A stretch of DNA of 64,000 nucleotides from contig NZ_QGDL01000009.1 in NCBI RefSeq assembly GCF_003149245.1, forward strand, positions 186,001 through 250,000, in the 5' to 3' direction. Positions within the stretch are counted from its first letter, which is position 1. The number at the start of each line of letters is the position of its first letter. The position numbers were made by a program, and so were the translations under genes. The DNA is from Faecalicatena orotica. GTDB taxonomy: Bacteria; Bacillota; Clostridia; Lachnospirales; Lachnospiraceae. Shown one piece after another: positions 9,668-18,211 of this stretch. The notes beneath the pieces were generated by a model. It was not told the DNA's origin. It saw only the letters and a list, made by a program, of their open reading frames with translations, and ran no database searches.

Positions 9668-10471
9668 ATGCTGCTGGAAGATAAAATTTTTTTGCTCAAT
9701 AAAATCGGGCTGACAGACGCTGAGGCGAAAGTATACCTGACACTGCTGAAAAACGGCAGTGCATCGGGGTATGAGGCCAGCAAATTTTCGGCCGTTCCAC
9801 GTTCCAAAATTTACAATGTGCTGGAATCCCTTGTCATGAAAGGTTTTATATTGTATTCTGGGGAGGAGAATACCAACCGATATGCCGCTGTACCGATCGA
9901 GGAGATATCAGGAAGGGTGAAGCATGAGACCGATGCGACACTTGAAGAGCTTACTGTTCAGCTGAAGGATTACAGGGCACAGACGGATATGGATGAGTTC
10001 TGGCATATTAAAGAATACGAGAATGTATTTGCAAAATGCCGCAGTATCTTAAAGGGAACGCAGTCAGAGCTGCTTTTGCAGATCTGGGAGGAGGACCTTC
10101 CAAAACTTCTTCCGCAGTTACAGCAATTAGAAGAAAGAGGTGTCCGGCTTGGAATTGTCTACTTCGGGGAGGCAGAAGAAAACGGGATACCCCTGAAACA
10201 CGTCTGTTTTCATGGGATGCTTCAGGAAAAGAGGGAAGAGATGGGAGGCAGATTCCTGACACTTGTCTCTGACAAACAGGAAGTTGTATTCGGACAGATT
10301 ATCAGTGACGCGTCGTCCGAAGTAATCTGGACCCGGTCGAAGCCGATGGTTGCAATGGCCGCAGAGTGTGTCCGGCATGACATGTACTTTTATAAGAGTG
10401 CGGAACTGTTTACGGACCAGATGCAGAAAGAGCTCGGTGAGGATTTCCATAAGATACGGGAAATATTTTAA
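9668..10471 (+). CDS. TrmB family transcriptional regulator
   Basis: 267-residue regulator. Residues 1-75 form the winged helix of TrmB/sugar-sensing regulators (LNKIGLTDAEAKVYLTLLKNG, SAVPRSKIYNVLESL, KGF), followed by a short coiled stretch and a C-terminal effector-binding domain (about 115-260) of the phospholipase-D-like type seen in TrmB proteins. Lying between a dehydratase and a transporter in one operon, it most likely senses the pathway substrate and controls the promoter at 6860. Activator or repressor action cannot be judged. Confidence 0.85.
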   Translation: MLLEDKIFLLNKIGLTDAEAKVYLTLLKNGSASGYEASKFSAVPRSKIYNVLESLVMKGFILYSGEENTNRYAAVPIEEISGRVKHETDATLEELTVQLKDYRAQTDMDEFWHIKEYENVFAKCRSILKGTQSELLLQIWEEDLPKLLPQLQQLEERGVRLGIVYFGEAEENGIPLKHVCFHGMLQEKREEMGGRFLTLVSDKQEVVFGQIISDASSEVIWTRSKPMVAMAAECVRHDMYFYKSAELFTDQMQKELGEDFHKIREIF

Positions 10472-10488
10472 CAAAGAGAGGATATGGA

Positions 10489-11787
10489 ATGAGACAGGAG
10501 AGTACAACAACAGAAAACGTAAAGGGCAGGGCCATTGCCCTGCTTCCTATTGCAGTGTTCCTTGTGATTTTTCTTGGAGCAGGAATCGTAACAAAGGATT
10601 TCTATGCAATGCCGGCGATTGTAGGCTTCTTAATCGCCCTTTTCGTAGCATTTTTACAGAACAGAAAGTTAAGTTTCGGGGAAAAATTGAAGGTGATAGC
10701 AGGAGGTGCGGGGGAGGAGAATATCATTACGATGAGCCTCATTTTCCTGTGCGCGGGAGGATTTTCCGGTGCGGTGACTGCGGCAGGTGGTGTAGAGAGT
10801 ACAGTTAACTTTGGGCTCTCGATCCTCCCGGCTCGCGTTGCCATTGTCGGCCTGTTCGTGATCGGGTGCTTTATCTCCATTTCAATGGGAACTTCAATGG
10901 GAACGATTGCGGCACTTGCCCCGATTGCCGTAGAGATATCGAAACAGACCGGATTTGCGCTTGCCATCTGCATCGGTGCAGTCGTATGCGGTGCGATGTT
11001 CGGCGACAATTTGTCTATGATTTCGGATACCACAATCGCCGCAGTCAAGACTCAGGGGTGTGAGATGAAGGACAAGTTCAAGGCGAATTTCCTGATCGTG
11101 CTGCCGGCGGCAGTTATTACTATACTGATATTCTGGCTGATCACGCGGAATGTACAGCTTGAGGTTACATCAACGATGGATTACAATCTTTGGAAGGTAC
11201 TGCCCTATATCCTTGTTCTGGTCGGGGCACTGCTGGGAATCAATGTCTTTTTAGTCCTGATCGGAGGGACTGTGGTTTCCCTGATTGTAGGAGTAGCGAC
11301 AGGCAGTATAGCCCTGCCTGAAATCTTTACCGTGGTAGGCAGCGGGGTAACGTCGATGTACGATATTACGGTGATATCCATTATCGTTGCCTGCATTGTT
11401 TCACTCGTGAAAGAATACGGAGGGATCCAGTTTATCCTGAATCTCATAAAAAGCCGCATCAGGGGAAAACGCGGCGGAGAACTCGGAATCGCCCTTCTGG
11501 CTTTGTTTGTAGATTTGTGTACTGCGAACAATACCGTGGCGATCGTGATGGCAGGCCCTATCGCTAAAGAAATCAGCGATGAGTTCGAAATCACCCCCAA
11601 ACGCTCGGCATCTCTTCTGGATATCTTTACATCGGTAGGACAGGGGATGATTCCTTACGGGGCACAGCTGTTGTCAGCAGCCAGCCTGACAGGGCTGACG
11701 CCGTTCCACATCATGCCGTACCTGTTTTATCCAATGCTGATGGCGGCCAGCGGAGTTTTATTCATCTTTCTGCGGAAACAGAATTAA
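10489..11787 (+). CDS. NhaC-type Na+/H+ antiporter family transporter
   Basis: 432-residue membrane protein with about eleven hydrophobic segments. Motifs such as SMGTSMGTIAALAPIA, GAMFGDNLSMISDTTIA and VDLCTANNTVAIVMAGPIAKEI are typical of the NhaC / ion-transporter superfamily, whose members swap Na+ with H+ or with organic acids (malate/lactate). Being last in an operon of catabolic enzymes, it may exchange the substrate or a product rather than serve salt balance; this is inference. It ends 2-3 bases before a strong terminator hairpin. Confidence 0.85.
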   Translation: MRQESTTTENVKGRAIALLPIAVFLVIFLGAGIVTKDFYAMPAIVGFLIALFVAFLQNRKLSFGEKLKVIAGGAGEENIITMSLIFLCAGGFSGAVTAAGGVESTVNFGLSILPARVAIVGLFVIGCFISISMGTSMGTIAALAPIAVEISKQTGFALAICIGAVVCGAMFGDNLSMISDTTIAAVKTQGCEMKDKFKANFLIVLPAAVITILIFWLITRNVQLEVTSTMDYNLWKVLPYILVLVGALLGINVFLVLIGGTVVSLIVGVATGSIALPEIFTVVGSGVTSMYDITVISIIVACIVSLVKEYGGIQFILNLIKSRIRGKRGGELGIALLALFVDLCTANNTVAIVMAGPIAKEISDEFEITPKRSASLLDIFTSVGQGMIPYGAQLLSAASLTGLTPFHIMPYLFYPMLMAASGVLFIFLRKQN

Positions 11788-11789
11788 GA

Positions 11790-11830
11790 AAAATTCCTGT
11801 ACATGCCCGGGTGTGTACAGGAATTTTTTT
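11790..11830 (+). terminator. Rho-independent terminator after the antiporter gene
   Basis: Stem AAATTCCTGTACA / TGTACAGGAATTT around a short GC-rich loop (TGCCCGGGTG), followed by a run of eight T. Confidence 0.9.
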
Positions 11831-11890
11831 TGTGGCATCCGGTCTATGCGTCAGCGGTATGCAGAGCGGATGCACCGGCCTTTGTTTTTC

Positions 11891-11919
11891 TTGAATATAG
11901 AGGCAACTTGTGTTATAAT
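11891..11919 (+). promoter_or_regulatory. Sigma-A promoter of thrC
   Basis: TTGAAT (11891-11896), 17-base spacer, TATAAT (11914-11919), with TGTG just before the -10 box. It lies about 45 bases before thrC. Confidence 0.75.
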
Positions 11920-11964
11920 GCAGTGCAGTAACAAAGTGAAGAAAAGAATAAAGAGGGTAGAAGA

Positions 11965-13458
11965 ATGAATCTATTATACAAAAGTACAAGGGATGCCAGT
12001 AAGACAGTAACAGCTTCCGAAGCCGTATTAAAAGGTCTGGCTGAAGACGGCGGGCTGTTTGTACCGACAAGCATTCCAAAACTGGATGTAACAATGGACG
12101 ACCTGAAAGACATGAGCTATCAGGACACAGCATATGCGGTCATGAAACAGTTCCTGACGGATTACACGGAAGAAGAACTCAGACATTGTATTAACAGCGC
12201 ATATGATGAGAAGTTTGATACAGAAGTGATCGCTCCGCTTGTAAAAGTGGGAGATACCTATCATCTGGAATTATTCCACGGGGCTACGATTGCATTCAAG
12301 GATATGGCTCTGTCTATTCTCCCGCATCTGCTCACGACGGCCGCAAAGAAGAATCATGTGACGAAGGATATCGTGATCCTTACCGCTACGTCCGGTGATA
12401 CGGGAAAAGCGGCGCTTGCAGGATTCGCAGATGTACCGGGTACGAAGATTATTGTGTTTTACCCGAAGGACGGCGTAAGCAGGGTGCAGGAACTCCAGAT
12501 GGTAACACAGAAGGGAAAGAATACTTCTGTAGTGGCTATCCACGGAAACTTCGACAACGCCCAGAGCGGTGTGAAGGCTCTCTTTGAAGATAAAGAACTG
12601 GAAAAAGAACTGTGTCAGGCGGGATACCAGTTTTCATCCGCTAATTCAATCAATATCGGACGGCTCGTTCCACAGGTGGTTTATTATGTGTATGCATACG
12701 CGAAACTCCTGCTAAACGAGGAGATCGAGGCGGGAGAACAGATCAATGTGACTGTCCCGACAGGAAACTTCGGTAATATTCTTGCGGCATATTATGCAAA
12801 GCAGATGGGGGTACCGATCGCAAAGCTGATCTGTGCATCCAACGAAAACAAAGTACTGTTTGATTTCTTCCGCACAGGAACCTATGACAGGAACCGTGAG
12901 TTCGTCCTCACTTCTTCTCCATCAATGGATATTCTGATTTCCAGCAATCTGGAGCGTCTGATTTATGCAATTGCAGGAAATGATGCTGTGAAGAATGCAG
13001 AATTTATGAATAAGCTGAAGACAGAAGGCGTGTATGAGATTACTCCTGAGATGAAAGAAAAACTGAAGGATTTTGAAGGCGGCTATGCAACAGAAGAGGA
13101 GACGAAAGAGACAATCTCTGGAACTTACCGTTCCACGGGCTATGTGATGGATACCCACACGGCAGTGGCTGCGCATGTATGCAGGGCTTACAGGGAAAGC
13201 AGCGGCGATCAGCGTAAGCAGCTGGTTGCGTCTACGGCAAGCCCGTACAAGTTTGCAAGAAGTGTGATGACTGCGATTGACAGCTCTTATGACGAGCTGG
13301 ATGAATTTGCACTGATTGATGAACTGGAGAAGGTATCTGGGGTCGAAGTTCCGGCAGCCATCGAGGAAATCCGCAATGCAGAGATTCTCCACACTAGGGA
13401 ATGTGACGCTGATAAGATGAAAGAAACCGTGAAGGAAATTCTGGGAGTAGAGGTGTAA
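11965..13458 (+). CDS. thrC: Threonine synthase
   Basis: PLP enzyme converting O-phosphohomoserine to threonine. The 497 residues and N-terminus (MNLLYKSTRD, LAEDGGLFVP) fit the long class II threonine synthases. The PLP lysine is in GATIAFKDMALSIL, the phosphate-binding loop is TATSGDTGKAAL, and NFGN is present in the cofactor/substrate region. A ribosome site AGAGGG precedes the ATG. The small membrane gene 13462-13806 starts three bases after the stop. Confidence 0.95.
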   Translation: MNLLYKSTRDASKTVTASEAVLKGLAEDGGLFVPTSIPKLDVTMDDLKDMSYQDTAYAVMKQFLTDYTEEELRHCINSAYDEKFDTEVIAPLVKVGDTYHLELFHGATIAFKDMALSILPHLLTTAAKKNHVTKDIVILTATSGDTGKAALAGFADVPGTKIIVFYPKDGVSRVQELQMVTQKGKNTSVVAIHGNFDNAQSGVKALFEDKELEKELCQAGYQFSSANSINIGRLVPQVVYYVYAYAKLLLNEEIEAGEQINVTVPTGNFGNILAAYYAKQMGVPIAKLICASNENKVLFDFFRTGTYDRNREFVLTSSPSMDILISSNLERLIYAIAGNDAVKNAEFMNKLKTEGVYEITPEMKEKLKDFEGGYATEEETKETISGTYRSTGYVMDTHTAVAAHVCRAYRESSGDQRKQLVASTASPYKFARSVMTAIDSSYDELDEFALIDELEKVSGVEVPAAIEEIRNAEILHTRECDADKMKETVKEILGVEV

Positions 13459-13461
13459 TCT

Positions 13462-13806
13462 ATGGACAGCATGTTTGGTGCAATTAGTATTCTGATATTA
13501 TGCTGTGGCGTATATAGTCTTTACGCGTGGGCGAAGATGAAAAAAGACGGCCATATCAACGAAGTGCTCCTGCTTGGCAAGAATTTCACCGAGCGGGACT
13601 GCAAGGATAAGAGTGCGTATATGCAGAAGGCAGTACCGGCCGTATTGGTTTTAGGGGTTATCACAACCTTGTATGGAGCGATTGACGCAATTCATTTTTA
13701 TGTTACACCAGTCAGGATACTCGATTTGATTGCTATGGCGGTATTTTTCGTCGTACTGATCTGGTTTATGGTATACACGACGAAGCTGAAAAATAAATAT
13801 TTTTAG
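13462..13806 (+). CDS. Small membrane protein of unknown function
   Basis: 114 residues with three predicted membrane helices: residues about 5-25 (GAISILILCCGVYSLYAWA), 58-76 (AVPAVLVLGVITTLYGAI) and 85-108 (ILDLIAMAVFFVVLIWFMVY). Between the first two is a soluble stretch with charged residues (KNFTERDCKDKSAYM). It ends in a lysine-rich tail. I do not recognise the family. Its ATG lies three bases after the thrC stop and its ribosome site is inside thrC, so it is probably translated by coupling. A terminator follows at 13903. Confidence 0.75.
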   Translation: MDSMFGAISILILCCGVYSLYAWAKMKKDGHINEVLLLGKNFTERDCKDKSAYMQKAVPAVLVLGVITTLYGAIDAIHFYVTPVRILDLIAMAVFFVVLIWFMVYTTKLKNKYF

Positions 13807-13902
13807 TCCGCGTTGAAAAAGTGTATTAGTGAAACATTTAACAAGGAAGTTGCAGAATAATCTCTGAAAAGTAATAAAATATCAAGAAAAAGATAAATAA
13901 AC

Positions 13903-13956
13903 AACGTGAAAATGCAGGAATAAAAAATAGAACTTGCATTTTCGCGTTCTTTTTTA
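13903..13956 (+). terminator. Rho-independent terminator of thrC unit
   Basis: Stem AACGTGAAAATGCA / TGCATTTTCGCGTT (one G-T pair), 17-base loop region, then TTCTTTTTT. Confidence 0.85.
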
Positions 13957-14019
13957 CTCTTTTTCAAGTATTAGCACGCATAAATGAAACTATGGGCAAT
14001 ATAACTTTCAGTAAAAGTA

Positions 14020-14048
14020 TTGACTTTTCAATATAAACATGAGATAAT
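14020..14048 (+). promoter_or_regulatory. Sigma-A promoter of pckA
   Basis: TTGACT (14020-14025), 17 bases, GATAAT (14043-14048). Transcription would begin about 30 bases before the pckA start codon. Confidence 0.7.
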
Positions 14049-14084
14049 TGAACAAATTTCGATTTGAAGGAGGAAATTAACACT

Positions 14085-15776
14085 ATGTCAACTAAAGCAT
14101 ATTATCCAATTAGTGAAATTGGAAAAGGCAAACCAGGATTTTCAAAGACAAGATCTATTATTGAAGCAGCATTTTACGGAAACAACGTAGTTCCAGTTAA
14201 CACATTAAAAGAGGCTTATAACCTTGCAAAGAATTCTCCGGGAACAATCGTAACAGATATGCCTGTATACAGAGGCGAAGAATTTGGCCTTGATGCAGAC
14301 GCTAAAGTTCTTTTATTCAACGATGGTGCCATCACAGGACGCTACGCAGCAGCACGCCGCATCGCAGGTGAGCCGGGAGTAGACTGTGAGAAATTGGACA
14401 AAGTGGCTATGGATGCAATCTACAGCGCACGTTACAAAAAGCTGTATCATGCAACTGTATATGCAGGACTTGATCCTGAATTCATGGTAAAAGTACACCT
14501 CCTGATTCCGGAAGGCGAAGAGAACATCATGTATTCCTGGATGCTGAACTTCCAGTACATGTCAGATGACTATGTAAAGATGTACAGAGATTCTGTAGCT
14601 GTCGGCGAAGGAAAAGAACCAGACATCTACATCTTCTCAGACCCGCAGTGGGCACCTGTTTCTCATCCGGGAGTTGACTACAGCTGCTTAAGCGATCCGC
14701 AGACCCTTTGCTACTTCAACACAGATACAAACTGTGCATGCATCCTTGGTATGAGATACTTCGGAGAGCATAAAAAAGGTACACTTACAATGGTATGGGC
14801 AATTGCTAACCGTAACGGGTATGCTTCATGCCACGGCGGACAGAAAGAATATACACTTGCTGACGGAAGCAAATATGTTGCATCTGTATATGGTCTGTCA
14901 GGATCAGGTAAGTCTACAATTACACATGCTAAGCATGATGGAAAGTATGAGATCAAAGTTCTTCATGATGATGCTTTCATCATCAACACAGATACATGTG
15001 CATCTATCGCGATTGAGCCGACATATTTTGATAAGACTCAGGATTACCCGACAGGATGCGAAGACAACAAGTACTTACTGACAGCCCAGAACTGCTCAGC
15101 AACACTTGATGAAGACGGAAAGATCCAGTTAGTAACAGAAGATATCAGAAATGGTAACGGACGTGCTATCAAGTCTAAATTATGGTCACCTAACCGTGTA
15201 GATAAGATTGACGCTCCTGTAAATGCAATCTTCTGGATCATGAAAGACCCGACAATCCCGCCGGTAGTTAAGTTAAAAGGATCTTCCCTTGCATCAGTCA
15301 TGGGTGCTACACTTGCTACTAAGAGATCTACAGCAGAGAGACTTGCTCCTGGCGTAGACCCGAACAAGCTGGTAGTTGTACCTTACGCTAACCCATTCAG
15401 AACCTATCCTCTGGTTAATGACTATGAGAAGTTCAAAAAACTGGTTGAAGAGAAGAATGTAGACTGCTACATCATCAACACAGGAGACTTCATGGGCAAG
15501 AAAGTACAGCCAAAGGATACACTTGGAATTTTGGAAGCAATCGTTGAGAAGAAGGCTGAGTTCCACCAGTGGGGACCAATTTCAGACATCGAGATCATGG
15601 ATTGGGAAGGATTCGTTCCGGATATGAACGACCCAGAGTATGTTGGACAGCTGAAAGCCCGCATGAATGACCGTGTAAACGAGATCAAAGCATTCGAGAC
15701 AGCAAAAGAAGGATATGACAAGCTTCCTGAGGATGCACTTGCAGCAATCCAGAAAGTTGTTGACGAATTAAACTAA
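14085..15776 (+). CDS. pckA: Phosphoenolpyruvate carboxykinase (ATP)
   Basis: 563-residue cytoplasmic enzyme interconverting oxaloacetate and PEP with ATP/ADP. In fermenting gut anaerobes it often runs toward oxaloacetate and gains ATP. The phosphate loop is GLSGSGKST (residues 270-278), the kinase-2 / metal site is HDDAF (294-298), and RYAAARR and KLWSPNRVD fit substrate-binding regions. The ATG at 14085 is preceded by AAGGAGG; an in-frame TTG upstream overlaps that ribosome site and is unlikely. Its codons are of the kind expected for highly expressed genes. Confidence 0.95.
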   Translation: MSTKAYYPISEIGKGKPGFSKTRSIIEAAFYGNNVVPVNTLKEAYNLAKNSPGTIVTDMPVYRGEEFGLDADAKVLLFNDGAITGRYAAARRIAGEPGVDCEKLDKVAMDAIYSARYKKLYHATVYAGLDPEFMVKVHLLIPEGEENIMYSWMLNFQYMSDDYVKMYRDSVAVGEGKEPDIYIFSDPQWAPVSHPGVDYSCLSDPQTLCYFNTDTNCACILGMRYFGEHKKGTLTMVWAIANRNGYASCHGGQKEYTLADGSKYVASVYGLSGSGKSTITHAKHDGKYEIKVLHDDAFIINTDTCASIAIEPTYFDKTQDYPTGCEDNKYLLTAQNCSATLDEDGKIQLVTEDIRNGNGRAIKSKLWSPNRVDKIDAPVNAIFWIMKDPTIPPVVKLKGSSLASVMGATLATKRSTAERLAPGVDPNKLVVVPYANPFRTYPLVNDYEKFKKLVEEKNVDCYIINTGDFMGKKVQPKDTLGILEAIVEKKAEFHQWGPISDIEIMDWEGFVPDMNDPEYVGQLKARMNDRVNEIKAFETAKEGYDKLPEDALAAIQKVVDELN

Positions 15777-15785
15777 TAAACAAAT

Positions 15786-15880
15786 TGGCTGCGTGACCAA
15801 ACATTCTCCATTCACGCAGCCAGATAAAAGACCGGCCCGGCTTTATGGACGAATCATTCCATTAGCCGGGCCGGTCTTTT
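15786..15880. terminator. Tandem terminator hairpins between pckA and the EFR1 gene
   Basis: First hairpin: TGGCTGCGTGA / TCACGCAGCCA (15786-15796, 15812-15822). Second: AAAAGACCGGCCCGGCT / AGCCGGGCCGGTCTTTT (15826-15842, 15864-15880), 17 perfect pairs with A and T runs on its flanks, so it can work in both directions for these convergent genes. Confidence 0.9.
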
Positions 15881-15919
15881 GCTTATTCCCGCGGGCAGAG
15901 AGTCTGGCGGAAATTCTTT

Positions 15920-16702
15920 TTACAGGAAGATGTCTGCTGCTTTATCATTCTGGCAGACTTTTGTGAGCTTTCTCTGAGCCATTTTCAGTTTAAATTTATT
16001 GACATATCTTGCTTTTTGTTTGCAGCCGCGCACACATTTCAGACATGAGATACATTTCTTGTTATTAGTCTTCTTCGGGTCTGCTGAGGAAATCGCACCG
16101 GATGGACAGGACTTTGCACAGGCTCCGCATTCAGTACAACGGCTCACATCTGTCTTCGGATAAAGGGGAGTACGGCTGTACTTTCTGTAAGGAGAGTTTC
16201 CGGGCACCTGAATGTTGAAGCCGTCAAAAGATTCCTCCTGTTTCAGGCGTCTGTTCAGCTGGATGCCAAAGTCGGCTATGATCTTCATATCGGATTTGTT
16301 TGGACGGCTAAGACCGATCGAACGTACGATAGAGTGCTCCACAGGGAAAGCACCGGCCCCAATTACCTTGAATCCACGGTTCTCCACCTCAGTCTTTAAC
16401 TCCAGAAGTGCGTCCTCGTATTCCCGGCATCCGTATGTAGCCATCAATGCGGCCGGGGTGTTATCACCTTTGAGTGTGTCAAAGTATTCCAGAAACGTCT
16501 GGGGGACACGACCACCATATACCGGAATACCGAAAATTACGAAATCATTTTTTTTGAACTGCAGCACAGGTTTCTTTTCCTTGTGCACCGTGAGATCGAA
16601 GGAGACGGACTTTAAATCGATATTTCTGGCAGCCTCCATGATGACCTTGCGAGTAGTGCCTGTCGGGCTGAAATAGACTAGTTTTAACTCATTCATTTTC
16701 AT
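15920..16702 (-). CDS. EFR1 family flavodoxin-ferredoxin fusion protein
   Basis: 260-residue electron carrier. An N-terminal flavodoxin-like domain has the FMN phosphate loop SPTGTTRK (residues 12-19). A C-terminal dicluster ferredoxin domain has CTECGACAKSCPSGA and CISCLKCVRGCKQKA, enough for two [4Fe-4S] clusters. EFR1 proteins are common in Clostridia; the partners are mostly unknown. An AAGGAG lies nine bases before the ATG. Single gene, convergent with pckA. Confidence 0.9.
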   Translation of the reverse strand: MKMNELKLVYFSPTGTTRKVIMEAARNIDLKSVSFDLTVHKEKKPVLQFKKNDFVIFGIPVYGGRVPQTFLEYFDTLKGDNTPAALMATYGCREYEDALLELKTEVENRGFKVIGAGAFPVEHSIVRSIGLSRPNKSDMKIIADFGIQLNRRLKQEESFDGFNIQVPGNSPYRKYSRTPLYPKTDVSRCTECGACAKSCPSGAISSADPKKTNNKKCISCLKCVRGCKQKARYVNKFKLKMAQRKLTKVCQNDKAADIFL

Positions 16703-16840
16703 AAACTAAGACTCCTTTATCAGATAAGTATACGCGCCTGACAGTATGCCCGGCACGTTTTGGGTATAAAAATAACTATACCATATAATAGTAGAAAATG
16801 CACGCGGCATGTGAGAAATAAAATTAGGATTCAATACCAG

Positions 16841-16869
16841 TTGTAAAATTTATTTAAATGGGGTATAAT
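16841..16869 (+). promoter_or_regulatory. Sigma-A promoter of 6S RNA
   Basis: TTGTAA (16841-16846), 17-base spacer, TATAAT (16864-16869). The predicted start near 16876 coincides with the 5' end of the 6S-like RNA. Confidence 0.7.
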
Positions 16870-16875
16870 ACATTT

Positions 16876-17056
16876 AGAGAAAACCTGGAATGTTCGATAA
16901 CCCTGTTATTTTGAACCTACAATACTTTAAACGGGATTCTTATATTTCTGTAATATGTCAGGCCTCCGACTAGCAGTGGAAGACAGAAAAGCAGATGCGG
17001 TTGCCCACCTAGCTGCGGCTAGGAGTCAAAATACAGGACCGGCATTTTGGGGAAAC
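16876..17056 (+). ncRNA. ssrS: 6S RNA (SsrS)
   Basis: About 180-base non-coding RNA that mimics an open promoter and binds sigma-A RNA polymerase. The two ends can pair (CCTGGAATG at 16884-16892 with CATTTTGGGG at 17043-17052). The 5' part (TGTTCGATAACCCTGTTATTTT region) resembles the 6S 5' arm. The middle (GCAGTGGAAGACAG, GCGGTTGCCCACC) recalls what I remember of clostridial 6S genes. It has its own promoter and terminator and no open frame. Identification rests on remembered family features rather than a covariance search; another structured RNA is the alternative. Confidence 0.72.
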
Positions 17057-17067
17057 TTACTAAAGAT

Positions 17068-17101
17068 AAAGACAGCTGTCAGCGTGCAGCTGTCTTTTCT
17101 T
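17068..17101 (+). terminator. Terminator of the 6S RNA gene
   Basis: Perfect stem AAAGACAGCTG / CAGCTGTCTTT with loop TCAGCGTG, followed by TTTCTTTTT. Confidence 0.9.
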
Positions 17102-17219
17102 TTTATCCAATTTACAGCTTTTTGAGGCTTTTGCTCATATACAGGGAAAACCGCGGTTATACTTGTAAGAGAGCAGTAACATTATGGCACGGTTTGAACA
17201 GACCAGAATGCGGTCAGAC

Positions 17220-17248
17220 TTGAATAAATTTCCTCTTTATGGTATGAT
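17220..17248 (+). promoter_or_regulatory. Sigma-A promoter of the YihY gene
   Basis: TTGAAT (17220-17225), 17 bases, TATGAT (17243-17248). The remainder of the 16703-17316 gap holds the 6S RNA unit; 17102-17219 shows nothing further. Confidence 0.65.
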
Positions 17249-17316
17249 TTGAAATATTTCTTTTATAAATGTGTAAGACATGTTAAAAGGTCAAAAAGAG
17301 CGGGGTGAAGGGAAGA

Positions 17317-18144
17317 ATGAAGAAGACTTTTGGAAAAGTGAGTTCACTGGCACGTATAGTAGGTTCACACCATACAGGGGCGTATGCGGCACAGGCGGCT
17401 TATTTTTTTGTACTTTCCTTAATCCCTACTATATTATTGCTGCTGACGCTCGTCCAGTTTACCCCTGTGACCCGGCCGGATGTGATGGAGGCGGTGACAC
17501 AAGTGTTTCCAAGCTCGGTGGAAGGGCTTATCGTATCCATTGTGGATCAGGTTTACGCACAGTCCGGCAGTGTGATCCCGATAACGATCATCGTGGCCCT
17601 GTGGTCTGCGGGGAAGGGAGTACTTTCCATGACGTCAGGACTGAACCTGATTTATGAAAATACAGAGACTAGAAATTATATATATCTCCGGTTCAGGGCA
17701 TCTTTTTACACTGTTATATTTATTCTTGCAATTGTACTCTCCCTGACGCTGTCTGTATTTGGCAACAGCATCAGTTTATTTGTCTATAAACATGCGCCGG
17801 TGCTGACAAAGATCATGGATCTTATCATACGGATCAGGACACTGCTGACGCTGGTCGTCCTGACACTTTTCTGGGATCTGGTGTATAAGTTCCTGCCGAA
17901 CAGGACGAACCTTTCGAAGACGACGATGAAGCAGCAGCTTCCGGGAGCTGTGTTTACTTCGTGTGGCTGGCTGCTGATATCTTTCGTGTTTTCTGTATAT
18001 CTGGATATATTTACAGGTTTTTCCAGCATGTATGGGAGCCTCACAACGATTATACTGATTATGCTGTGGCTGTATTTCTGTATGTATGTCATCCTTCTGG
18101 GAGGGGAACTGAATGCACTGCTGGAAGGATACGGGAGCAGGTAA
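17317..18144 (+). CDS. YihY/BrkB family membrane protein
   Basis: 275-residue inner-membrane protein with six predicted helices. Family features are the N-terminal HHTGAYAAQAAYFFVLSLIP, ALWSAGKGVLSMTSGLNLIY and the C-terminal YGSLTTIILIMLWLYFCMY with GGELNA. The function of the family is not established; the old RNase BN name is an error. The ATG at 17317 is preceded by GAAGGGA; a GTG at 17305 is a weaker option. The AraC gene follows after about 67 bases. Confidence 0.88.
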   Translation: MKKTFGKVSSLARIVGSHHTGAYAAQAAYFFVLSLIPTILLLLTLVQFTPVTRPDVMEAVTQVFPSSVEGLIVSIVDQVYAQSGSVIPITIIVALWSAGKGVLSMTSGLNLIYENTETRNYIYLRFRASFYTVIFILAIVLSLTLSVFGNSISLFVYKHAPVLTKIMDLIIRIRTLLTLVVLTLFWDLVYKFLPNRTNLSKTTMKQQLPGAVFTSCGWLLISFVFSVYLDIFTGFSSMYGSLTTIILIMLWLYFCMYVILLGGELNALLEGYGSR

Positions 18145-18211
18145 AGGCGCCAGTGGCAGATCATAAGATATGCGAAAAAGTGTGCACGAAAGGAAAGGGG
18201 TTTGTGATCTT

